NCBI GenBank assembly: GCA_000404785.1
Contig: ASNI01000042.1
Coordinates: 1-13,230, forward strand
Direction of reading: 5' to 3'
From: Cloacimonetes bacterium SCGC AAA252-N17
Lineage (GTDB): Bacteria; Cloacimonadota; Cloacimonadia; JGIOTU-2
Length of the DNA stretch: 13,230 nt
In this document: in pieces, positions 1-7,308 of the stretch
Layout: each line of letters starts with the position of its first letter
Position numbering within the stretch: position 1 is the stretch's first letter
Position numbers and translations under genes: made by a program
Notes under the pieces: generated by a model
Told to the model about the DNA's origin: nothing
The model's database searches: none
What the model saw: the letters and a program-made list of their open reading frames with translations, nothing else

Positions 1-202
1 TATCCAGAGAATCTTCATCGAATTTTTGGGGGTATCCCTGTAATAGAGTTTACTTGTTTATGGTTCATAAATTGAATGAAAGTTAATCTTTAAACAGAAT
101 TTTGATATTGAACACGTATAAAATAATGTTGCATTTTGCTGCTATTTTTTACGGATGTGTAAAACCATTAAAACGGGTTGAGTAGCATAATTTCTTTTAT
201 AA

Positions 203-220
203 CCACAAATAAATTTGTGG
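203..220. repeat. Palindrome 1, REP-like hairpin
   Basis: CCACAAAT (203-210) and ATTTGTGG (213-220) are perfect 8-base inverted arms around a central AA. No T-run follows on the plus strand. On the minus strand the sequence after it is only moderately T-containing, so a terminator role is not obvious. It shares the two-arm, 2-base-centre design with the palindromes at 265-284 and 301-325. Confidence 0.75.
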
Positions 221-264
221 GCTGCTAATACATTAAATTCAAATTTTATATGTCAACCAAGCAA

Positions 265-284
265 CCCATAATTTCAATTATGGG
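265..284. repeat. Palindrome 2, REP-like hairpin
   Basis: CCCATAATT (265-273) and AATTATGGG (276-284) are perfect 9-base inverted arms around a central TC. The centre is the same as in palindrome 3. On the minus strand a T-rich stretch precedes the hairpin rather than following it, which argues against an intrinsic terminator for the upstream operon. Confidence 0.8.
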
Positions 285-300
285 AAAATAAAGCATGAAA

Positions 301-325
301 GATAAAACCATTTCAATGGTTTATC
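301..325. repeat. Palindrome 3, REP-like hairpin and possible terminator of the minus-strand operon
   Basis: AAACCATT (305-312) and AATGGTTT (315-322) pair perfectly around TC. GAT/ATC extends the stem to 11 pairs, with one bulged A at 304. It lies 46 bases past the phosphorylase stop codon on the minus strand and is followed there by a T-rich but interrupted stretch. It could therefore weakly terminate the operon. The stem is AT-rich and there is no clean T-run, so I call it a repeat first and a terminator only tentatively. Confidence 0.65.
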
Positions 326-371
326 CAAATAATATTATGCATTTTCCGCAATAAATCCCGCTTCGTCATAA

Positions 372-1673
372 TTATTTAAATGAACCTAATAACCTGCTCG
401 ATTTAGTAATTTTATCCTCAGAATATTCAAAGCAATTTTCAATTTCTTTTGCAGTTTTATTCCCTTGATCATTATCATAATAGAGTTCAGCGATTGGTTC
501 GCCCTTTGTGACTTCATCTCCAACCTTTTTTAACAACTTCAATCCTGCAGCATGGTCGATTGTGTCTTTTGTCTGCTTTCTGCCGGCTTTTACCTCGATA
601 AGCGCATAACCTATATTTTTGCTGTTGATGTTCTTTATATATCCTGTTTGTTTGGCATAAATTTCTATTACATGTTTTGGTTGAGGAAATAGTGCGTAAT
701 CATCAATCACTTGGGGATTTCCGTGCTGGAGTTCAATGCCTCTTCTGAAGCGTTCAAGTGCTTTTCCACTCTCAATTGCCTGATCAATAATTATCTCGGC
801 CTGTCCGAAGCTTTTCGAAACTTCGGCTAGGATAAGCATGTCAGCAACAAGTTTATAGGTCACTTCTTTAAGATCAGGTTCCATATTTCCCTTCAGAAAT
901 TCAATGGCTTCAATAACCTCGATAGCATTACCGATATATCTTCCAAGAGGGGCATTCATATCAGTAAAATTAATGGTGATTTTTTTATCGAATTCCTTCG
1001 CTATCTTACTCATGGATTCTGCAAGTTGATGAGCATGTTCCATTGTTCCGATAAATGCGCCGTTCCCTACTTTTAGATCAATAACAAGTCCGTCAATGCC
1101 GGAAGCTATCTTTTTGCTCATAATACTTGCCGTAATAAGAGGAATGCTCTCAACAGTACCTGTTACATCACGAAGAGCATAGATTCTCTTATCTGCTGGT
1201 ACTATCTTATCTGACTGCCCGATGATGGCAAAATTATTTTCTCGTACAATTTTCTGAAATCTATCAAGCGAGATTTGGGTTTGGAAACCGGGGATCGATT
1301 CAAGCTTATCCAGTGTGCCACCTGTATGACCGAGTCCTCTCCCTGAAATCATTGGAACCATGACACCGCATTCTGCTGCAAGCGGACCGATCATGAGTGA
1401 TAATTTGTCACCCACTCCGCCTGTGCTGTGTTTATCAATACATCTTCCCTGAGATTCTGGGAAGGTCAGGGTTACACCGGAATCGATATACTCTTTTGTC
1501 AGCCAGTAGATTTCCTTATCGCTCATACCGTTAAGAAGAATTGCCATGAGCATTGCAGACATCTGGTAGTCTTCTATTTCGCCTTTGACAAAAGATGAGA
1601 TGAAATATCTGATTTCTTTCTGTGAAAGTGGATGTCGATCTCGTTTTTTGATAATTATCTGCGATGGATTCAT
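372..1673 (-). CDS. deoA: Pyrimidine-nucleoside phosphorylase (thymidine/uridine phosphorylase family)
   Basis: This cytosolic salvage enzyme splits thymidine, deoxyuridine or uridine with phosphate to the free base and (deoxy)ribose-1-phosphate. At 433 residues it has the usual length of Bacillus-type PyNP (Pdp). The family signature SGRGLGHTGGTLDKLE is at residues 110-125, and the phosphate-binding KHSTGGVGDK is at 81-90. R168, S183 and K187 in ALRDV...TASIMSKK have the spacing of the base-binding Arg, Ser and Lys of E. coli thymidine phosphorylase. The C-terminal PYNP_C domain is recognisable in VKAGRKQTKDTIDHAAG. Whether it is specific for thymidine or takes both nucleosides cannot be read from these motifs. 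It is the last gene of the array, 3 bases after the lipoprotein stop. No Shine-Dalgarno is visible before its ATG, so it probably depends on translational coupling. Confidence 0.95.
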   Translation of the reverse strand: MNPSQIIIKKRDRHPLSQKEIRYFISSFVKGEIEDYQMSAMLMAILLNGMSDKEIYWLTKEYIDSGVTLTFPESQGRCIDKHSTGGVGDKLSLMIGPLAAECGVMVPMISGRGLGHTGGTLDKLESIPGFQTQISLDRFQKIVRENNFAIIGQSDKIVPADKRIYALRDVTGTVESIPLITASIMSKKIASGIDGLVIDLKVGNGAFIGTMEHAHQLAESMSKIAKEFDKKITINFTDMNAPLGRYIGNAIEVIEAIEFLKGNMEPDLKEVTYKLVADMLILAEVSKSFGQAEIIIDQAIESGKALERFRRGIELQHGNPQVIDDYALFPQPKHVIEIYAKQTGYIKNINSKNIGYALIEVKAGRKQTKDTIDHAAGLKLLKKVGDEVTKGEPIAELYYDNDQGNKTAKEIENCFEYSEDKITKSSRLLGSFK

Positions 1674-1676
1674 AAA

Positions 1677-2258
1677 CTATTTTGTGATGACAAATTCCAT
1701 AACATCATCATTGTAGTATATTTTGAAAAGAGCTTGTTTTTTGAATTCCAACCGCTCAAAGAAAAGATAGCCGCTTTGCTGAGCTTGTGGACGTATCGGT
1801 TCAAACAGAAAGGATTTCATCATGATATTTCGGATTCCGTCCAATCTGGTTTCGTATTCCTCTTTCAACTCCTCATGATCTTGATCATCAAAATTCATAA
1901 AATAATTAAGATCAAAGTACTGATTATCTCCATACATGATCTGCACGATCTGTTGAGGACCGAAAATTGAATACTGCTCACCCTTGTCATCGATCATCAC
2001 AAAGGCATCTTTATCAATATGCATTTTCTGATTTGTTTTATTACGAAGGATTACATAGAAGACCATAAAATAGTTTTCAAGATTTGAAGGCGAATCGTTC
2101 CAGCTTGAGGGTTCTATCGCAATGTTATAATCTTTATGAGTGATCACCGCATAATTTTCCTGAATTTTTACATTATGAGAGCGAATAGGAAGGATCTTCG
2201 GTGCACAGGCAGTTAATAACAACAATAGGATTAGTGAAGTAATGATATTTTTTTTCAT
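1677..2258 (-). CDS. Small lipoprotein of unknown function
   Basis: This is a 193-residue protein with a classical lipoprotein signal. It has positively charged MKKN, a hydrophobic stretch at residues 5-15, and the lipobox L15-T16-A17-C18, giving a predicted lipidated Cys18. The mature part has alternating hydrophobic residues and the stretch FMVFYVILRNKTNQKMHIDK, followed by AFVMIDDKGEQYS. This reads like an Ig-like beta-sandwich of the DUF4352 sort, but I cannot name the family with confidence. Segment 126-139 is rich in acidic residues. It starts 3 bases after the gyrA stop and ends 3 bases before the phosphorylase start, without a strong Shine-Dalgarno, so it is very likely co-translated with gyrA. 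Its link to a gyrase operon is unexplained. Export and lipidation are well supported; the function is unknown. Confidence 0.85.
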   Translation of the reverse strand: MKKNIITSLILLLLLTACAPKILPIRSHNVKIQENYAVITHKDYNIAIEPSSWNDSPSNLENYFMVFYVILRNKTNQKMHIDKDAFVMIDDKGEQYSIFGPQQIVQIMYGDNQYFDLNYFMNFDDQDHEELKEEYETRLDGIRNIMMKSFLFEPIRPQAQQSGYLFFERLEFKKQALFKIYYNDDVMEFVITK

Positions 2259-2261
2259 GAT

Positions 2262-4805
2262 CTATTCTTCATTATTTTCATCTTCTGTATTTTCTTCAAG
2301 AGTATCGTTTCCGCTCATTTCTTGATCGAGTTCATCATTCTCAATGCCATTTCCATTTTCATCATCTTCAGGAATATCATCTTCTTCGTGAGCTACACGG
2401 GCAACATCTGTAACTTTATCACCCTCATTCAGAGTTATTAGCCGCATTCCCTGAGTGTTTCTGCTGATCACAGAAATGCTTCCCACATGCTGTCGTATCA
2501 CTTTGCCGGAGCTTGTTATGATGATCAGATCGTCATCATCAACAACTTCTTTTACACTTACGAGATTGCCATTTCTTTTTGTGGTTTTTATAGTGATGAC
2601 ACCCATGCTTCCGCGCTTAGTTACTCGGTAATCAGCAATTGGAGTGCGTTTCCCGTAGCCATTTTTACTTATAGAGAGCAAAGTACCTTCACGTTTTACG
2701 ATGACCATTGAGACAACTTCATCAGCATTTCGCAATCGTATGCCGATAACTCCCTGTGAATTTCTTCCCTGTGCTCGGACATCGGTTTCGTGGAAACGGT
2801 TGCTAAAGCCGTTCTTCGTTGCAAGAATGACATCATTATCACCTTCGGTGATTCGAGCATCAATAAGTTCATCTCCTTTGATGAGCTTGATCGCGATAAT
2901 ACCGCCGGTTCGGGGATGAGAAAATGCTGCCAATGCTGTCTTTTTGATTATCCCATTCTTAGTGACAATAGTTACAAAATGCGGAAGTTCAAAATCACGG
3001 ACAGTGACATATGCTTCGAGCTTTTCATTTCTTTGGAGCTGTAGAAGGTTCACAATTGCTTTTCCACGTGCTAACCTGCTCACTTTAGGAATCTTATGCA
3101 CTTTCAGCCAATGACATTGCCCAAAATCTGTAAAGAAAAGTATAAAGGCATGTGTAGATGCTACAAATACGTTTTCTATAAAGTCCTCTTCTTTTAGATT
3201 GGAACCTGTCAACCCTTTTCCACCACGTAGCTGTTTCCTGTAAGTCCGAATAGGAAGTCGTTTTATGTATCCTTCATGGGAGATCGTTACAACCATTTCC
3301 TCGTCAGCTATCATATCTTCAGTCTCAATATCTGCAGAGCCCTCAAGAATGGTTGTTTTTCGATAATCATCGTACTTTTCTTTCATTTCAAGTACTTCAG
3401 ATTTAATGATCTGCATGCGTTTTCCACGTATTTCAAGAATGCTTTTCAGTTCTTCGACTGCCTTTACAAGCTCTCGGTATTCAAGCTCGATCTTCTCACG
3501 TTCCAGCCCGGTTAGTTTCTGAAGACGCATTTCGAGTATCGCTTTTGCCTGGATTTCTGTGAAACCAAATTTTTTCTGCAGGTTTGTATTTGCATCTTGC
3601 GTGCTGTCGGATGCTTTGATCGTTGCAATTATCTCATCGATATTATCCAATGCGATACGGAATCCTTCGAGAATATGAAGCCGTTTTTCTGAATTATCCA
3701 GTTCATATTGAGTTCTGCGTACTACCACTTCGTGACGGAAATCAATATAATTTTGAAGCAGTTCTTTCATATTAACAACTTGTGGAATTCCACTAACAAG
3801 AGCTCGGTTATTCACGACAAAGCTTACCTGAAGCTGAGAATATTTATACAGTTTTTTCAGGACAGAATCTGCATCGGAATTCCTTTTTATTGTAATGACC
3901 AGTCGCATTCCCTGTCGTCCTGATTCGTCTCTTAGATCGCTGATGCCCTCAATTCTCTTATCTTTGACCAGAGCTACAATTTTATCAATAAGCAATGTCT
4001 TGTTGAGTTGGTATGGAAGTTCTGTGATAATGATCGCTTCCTGACCGTTATTTTTTGTCTCAATAGAAGCTTTGCCTCTATTGATAATTTTGCCGTATCC
4101 TGTTTTGAAATAATCGCTGATTCCTTGTTTTCCGATGATGTATCCGCCGGTTGGAAAGTCCGGACCCTTCATATATTGTATCAGGTCAAGTGGTTCGAGT
4201 TCAGGATCATCGATAAGTGCACAGAGCGCATCACAGGTTTCTGAAACATTGTGGGGTGCCATATTAGTTGCCATTCCCACGGCAATACCGGACGAACCAT
4301 TTACAATAAGGTTTGGAAATTTTGAAGGAAATACCTTTGGTTCTTTTCGTGTGTCATCATAGTTTGATTGGAAATCAACTGTATCTTTGTCGAGGTCAGC
4401 CATAAGGTCAACTGCTGCATTATGCAAGCGCGCTTCGGTATATCGCATTGCTGCAGGCGGATCGCCGTCCTGTGAGCCAAAGTTGCCTTGTCCCTCAATA
4501 AGAAGATACCGCAAACTCCATTCCTGAGCCATTCTCACAAGAGTCGGATAAATGACCTGTTCACCATGAGGATGGTAGTTTCCAGAGGTGTCACCTGCGA
4601 TCTTTGCACATTTTCGGAATCCCTTTCCTGGTTCGAGTTTGAGCTCGTGCATTGCATAAAGAATTCTTCGCTGTGAGGGTTTCAATCCGTCACGTACATC
4701 AGGCAAAGCTCGTGATACGATTACGCTCATGGAGTATTCCAGGTAAGCTTTTTTCAGCACATCATCAATTTCTATCTGTTCAATTCTTGATCTATCGTGA
4801 ATCAT
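2262..4805 (-). CDS. gyrA: DNA gyrase subunit A
   Basis: This is the breakage-reunion subunit of the A2B2 type II topoisomerase that introduces negative supercoils. The 847-residue protein has the active-site tyrosine at Y122 in AAMRYTEARL, the same number as in E. coli. The winged-helix region runs from about residue 30 to 140, and the tower and coiled-coil from about 340 to 490. The C-terminal beta-pinwheel has a GyrA box, QLRGGKG, at 525-531. This, and its partnership with gyrB, supports gyrase rather than ParC. In the quinolone pocket, positions equivalent to E. coli S83 and D87 are Q83 and P87. The last 41 residues (807-847) are a strongly acidic tail. The ATG is preceded by GGAGG at 4810-4814 with a 4-base spacer. 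The gene begins 11 bases after gyrB and is 3 bases from the following lipoprotein gene. Confidence 0.98.
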   Translation of the reverse strand: MIHDRSRIEQIEIDDVLKKAYLEYSMSVIVSRALPDVRDGLKPSQRRILYAMHELKLEPGKGFRKCAKIAGDTSGNYHPHGEQVIYPTLVRMAQEWSLRYLLIEGQGNFGSQDGDPPAAMRYTEARLHNAAVDLMADLDKDTVDFQSNYDDTRKEPKVFPSKFPNLIVNGSSGIAVGMATNMAPHNVSETCDALCALIDDPELEPLDLIQYMKGPDFPTGGYIIGKQGISDYFKTGYGKIINRGKASIETKNNGQEAIIITELPYQLNKTLLIDKIVALVKDKRIEGISDLRDESGRQGMRLVITIKRNSDADSVLKKLYKYSQLQVSFVVNNRALVSGIPQVVNMKELLQNYIDFRHEVVVRRTQYELDNSEKRLHILEGFRIALDNIDEIIATIKASDSTQDANTNLQKKFGFTEIQAKAILEMRLQKLTGLEREKIELEYRELVKAVEELKSILEIRGKRMQIIKSEVLEMKEKYDDYRKTTILEGSADIETEDMIADEEMVVTISHEGYIKRLPIRTYRKQLRGGKGLTGSNLKEEDFIENVFVASTHAFILFFTDFGQCHWLKVHKIPKVSRLARGKAIVNLLQLQRNEKLEAYVTVRDFELPHFVTIVTKNGIIKKTALAAFSHPRTGGIIAIKLIKGDELIDARITEGDNDVILATKNGFSNRFHETDVRAQGRNSQGVIGIRLRNADEVVSMVIVKREGTLLSISKNGYGKRTPIADYRVTKRGSMGVITIKTTKRNGNLVSVKEVVDDDDLIIITSSGKVIRQHVGSISVISRNTQGMRLITLNEGDKVTDVARVAHEEDDIPEDDENGNGIENDELDQEMSGNDTLEENTEDENNEE

Positions 4806-4816
4806 GTATCCTCCAA

Positions 4817-6709
4817 TTATACATCAACTTCTACATATTTGGCATTTTTTTCAATAAATGCTCTTCGTGGCTCGACGTCACCACCCATTAGGATCGTGAA
4901 GATACGATCAGCTTCAATTACATCATTCATTCGAACTGCGGTGAGAATTCGTTTTTCAGGATCCAGTGTCGTTTCCCAAAGCTGGTCTGCATTCATCTCA
5001 CCAAGACCTTTATAGCGTTGAATACTCACACCTGTTGACCCAAGCTCTTTCAAAACTTCATCCCGTTGATCTTCAGAATACACATACCTGGACATTCTTC
5101 CTTTCTTGAGGAGAAATAGAGGTGGACGCGCAATGTAAATATTTCCATCTTCAACAAGAGTCCGCATATACCTGAAGAAAAAAGTGAGCAAGAGTGTGGC
5201 AATATGTTGTCCATCAACGTCGGCATCAGCCATAATAATGACTTTGTGATAACGAAGTTTTGATTTATCAAATTCATCACCGATACCTGCGCCAAGAGCT
5301 AGGATAATGGGTTGTATCTTTTCATTATTAAGAACTTTATCGATTCGTGCCTTTTCTGTATTAAGCATTTTTCCCCATAATGGCAGGATCGCCTGAAAGG
5401 TTCTATCTCTTCCCATTTTTGCAGAACCTCCTGCGGAATCACCCTCAACAAGAAATATCTCGGTTTGTGTCGGATCTTCGATGGAGCAATCAGCAAGTTT
5501 GCCGGGTAAACTTCCGCTTTCAAGTACAGATTTTCTTCGTGTGAGTTCTCGTGCTTTTCTTGCAGCTTCTCGGGATCGAGCTCCCAATATGGCTTTATTC
5601 GAAATTGATTTTGCTTCCGCCGGATGCTCTTCAAAGTATTCCATCAGTTTTTCATATACAATGGAATTAATAATACCATCAATATCAAGATTCTGCAATT
5701 TTGTCTTTGTCTGTCCCTCAAATTGAGGATCTTTCAGCTTCACGCTTATAACGGCGGTTATTCCCTCTCTGATATCTCCTCCCTGCGGAGTACTTTTCTC
5801 ATTTTTTGAGAGATTGGAATTTTTAATATATGTATTAACAGCACGTGTTAGAGCGGATTTGAAACCGCTCAGATGTGTACCGCCTTCGATCGTGTTGATA
5901 TTGTTTGCAAAGCTCAGAATTGATTCCTGATAGCCATCATTATACTGAATAGCAACTTCAAATTCAGTGTGATCCCTTGTGCCGGATATATAGACGGGTC
6001 TGTTGAAGATAACTTTTTTGTTTTCATTCAGATATTTTACAAAAGAAACGATTCCGCCATCATATTTGAAATCATGCTTCTCATCGTGTTGCTTATCTTC
6101 CAGTATGATTCTCACACCTTTATTAAGGAATGCTAATTCACGAAGTCTTACAGAGAGATAATCAAAACTAAAAGTAATATCATTAAAAATTTCTTCATCA
6201 GGCATAAAAGTGATTTCAGTACCAGTATTTTTTGTTTTTCCAACAATCTCCAAAGTAGATTTTACTTTTCCACGCTCATAATATTGTCTGTATATTTTTT
6301 TATCTTTATAGACTTTTACTTCAAGCCATTTTGATAGGGCATTTACTACTGAAACACCAACGCCGTGCAGTCCACCGGAAACCTTATATGATTTGTCATC
6401 AAACTTTCCGCCGGCATGTAGCATGGTCATAACTACCTGCAACGCTGGTATTTTCTGTTCTTTATGTATGTCAACCGGGATTCCGCGACCATTATCAATA
6501 ACAGTTACAGAGCCATCGGTATTCATGATAACATCAATTCTATTACAGAATCCAACCATTGCTTCATCAATGCTGTTATCAACAACTTCATAGACCAGAT
6601 GGTGCAGTCCTCTTTCGCCGGTTCCACCAATATACATAGTAGGGCGTTTACGTACTGCTTCCAGCCCCTTCATTACTTTGATTCGAGTCGCATCATATTT
6701 TACTACCAT
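4817..6709 (-). CDS. gyrB: DNA gyrase subunit B
   Basis: This is the ATPase and TOPRIM subunit of gyrase, which drives strand passage with GyrA. At 630 residues it is the short form, lacking the roughly 170-residue C-terminal-half insert of E. coli GyrB (804 residues). The GHKL ATPase shows the general base E41 in YEVVDNSIDEA, D72 in IDNGRGIP and the ATP lid SGGLHGVGVSVVNALS (111-126). The transducer follows. The TOPRIM domain shows EGDSAGGSA (422-430) and the Mg-binding DADVDGQH (495-502). RYKGLGEMN (565-573) marks the conserved C-terminal part. PLWGKMLN replaces the commoner PLRGKILN; I regard this as lineage variation. GAGG at 6714-6717 is a plausible ribosome-binding site. It lies 14 bases after the PASTA gene and 11 bases before gyrA. 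Confidence 0.98.
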   Translation of the reverse strand: MVVKYDATRIKVMKGLEAVRKRPTMYIGGTGERGLHHLVYEVVDNSIDEAMVGFCNRIDVIMNTDGSVTVIDNGRGIPVDIHKEQKIPALQVVMTMLHAGGKFDDKSYKVSGGLHGVGVSVVNALSKWLEVKVYKDKKIYRQYYERGKVKSTLEIVGKTKNTGTEITFMPDEEIFNDITFSFDYLSVRLRELAFLNKGVRIILEDKQHDEKHDFKYDGGIVSFVKYLNENKKVIFNRPVYISGTRDHTEFEVAIQYNDGYQESILSFANNINTIEGGTHLSGFKSALTRAVNTYIKNSNLSKNEKSTPQGGDIREGITAVISVKLKDPQFEGQTKTKLQNLDIDGIINSIVYEKLMEYFEEHPAEAKSISNKAILGARSREAARKARELTRRKSVLESGSLPGKLADCSIEDPTQTEIFLVEGDSAGGSAKMGRDRTFQAILPLWGKMLNTEKARIDKVLNNEKIQPIILALGAGIGDEFDKSKLRYHKVIIMADADVDGQHIATLLLTFFFRYMRTLVEDGNIYIARPPLFLLKKGRMSRYVYSEDQRDEVLKELGSTGVSIQRYKGLGEMNADQLWETTLDPEKRILTAVRMNDVIEADRIFTILMGGDVEPRRAFIEKNAKYVEVDV

Positions 6710-6723
6710 TTTACCTCGATTTG

Positions 6724-7308
6724 CTAATTTTCATTCAGATTTTCCAGTAAGGAATCATACTCGTCTTGTTTTGAATTTATTGTAGAAGGAATTTTACCCA
6801 AGCTCATGATCAGAGCGATTTTAGAATTTCTCGGAACATCCATTCCATACACGGGCTGGCAATAGATTACCTTTCCTTTTTGAATTTCATTTGAATAGGA
6901 ATAATTCACGTTACCCACTTCCAGTCCGCTATTTATGAGCCGTATTCGTGCTTCATCTATCGTTAAATTATCCAGCGTGGGTATCTTAATAAGCTCAGGA
7001 CCTTTGCTTACGATCACGTCGATCGTGTAACCCTTTTTCACGATAGTATTTGCCTGAGGTTCCTGCGAGATAATGCTCCCGTCCAGAACTTCTAAGCTGT
7101 TTCGTTCACCTACTTTATCAATATATAGTCCCATTTTATAAAGATCATGCTTGGCTTTTCTGTAATCTTTATTTGAGAGATCAGGCACCTCGACCTCATT
7201 TCTGTGGTGGGTATAAAAATATAGCACAGTGCGGGAGATCACAAAACCAAGTAAGAAGATAATAATAAAACTCATTATAATAAAACTAATCGTTTTTAAT
7301 ACTTTCAT
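6724..7308 (-). CDS. Membrane-anchored protein with two PASTA domains, no kinase
   Basis: This 194-residue protein has one N-terminal membrane segment (about residues 7-31, preceded by MKVLK), predicting an exported C-terminal part. Two PASTA repeats follow, at about 38-103 and 104-171. Each starts with a VP/IP strand (VPDLSNKDYRKA; IPTLDNLTIDEA) and contains the G..V..Q.P......V.KG pattern (GSIISQEPQANTIVKKG; GKVIYCQPVYGMDVPRNS). A short polar tail ends the protein. PASTA domains bind muropeptides or beta-lactam-like ligands in penicillin-binding proteins and Ser/Thr kinases, but here there is neither kinase nor transpeptidase. Its ATG overlaps the rsmB stop as ATGA, with AAGGA upstream as ribosome-binding site. 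In many Firmicutes rsmB is near prkC, whose extracellular part carries PASTA repeats, so this may be a kinase-less counterpart. Its role is unknown; cell-wall sensing is inferred. Confidence 0.88.
   Translation of the reverse strand: MKVLKTISFIIMSFIIIFLLGFVISRTVLYFYTHHRNEVEVPDLSNKDYRKAKHDLYKMGLYIDKVGERNSLEVLDGSIISQEPQANTIVKKGYTIDVIVSKGPELIKIPTLDNLTIDEARIRLINSGLEVGNVNYSYSNEIQKGKVIYCQPVYGMDVPRNSKIALIMSLGKIPSTINSKQDEYDSLLENLNEN

Larger units (their letters stand above)
1..371. other. Intergenic region beyond the 3' end of the operon
   Basis: This stretch lies downstream of the phosphorylase gene, and I find no credible gene in it. Short open frames reach the left edge (for example + frame 1 to a stop at 73-75) but are too short to assign. 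It is AT-rich. From 203 to 325 it holds three successive palindromes, listed separately. A weaker pairing, AACC at 163-166 with GGTT at 176-179, may be a decayed fourth member. The 9-base word AAAACCATT occurs at 161-169 and again at 304-312, inside the third palindrome. The layout suggests a cluster of small repeated elements rather than a lost gene. Confidence 0.6.

Noticed and set aside
1..75. Short open frames touching the left edge, for example + frame 1 ending in TGA at 73-75
   Set aside because: Several frames on both strands are open here, none has a recognisable motif, and the pieces are under 30 codons.
203..325. Palindromes considered as a CRISPR array
   Set aside because: The three palindromes differ in sequence and there are no regular identical direct repeats or uniform spacers.
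5360..5375. PLWGKMLN in the GyrB TOPRIM domain as a possible inactivating change
   Set aside because: I recall Trp at this position in other bacterial GyrB proteins, and all catalytic acidic residues are present.
2262..6709. ParC/ParE (topoisomerase IV) instead of gyrase
   Set aside because: The C-terminal domain has a GyrA-box (QLRGGKG) and a full-length pinwheel, and the B subunit matches GyrB motifs.
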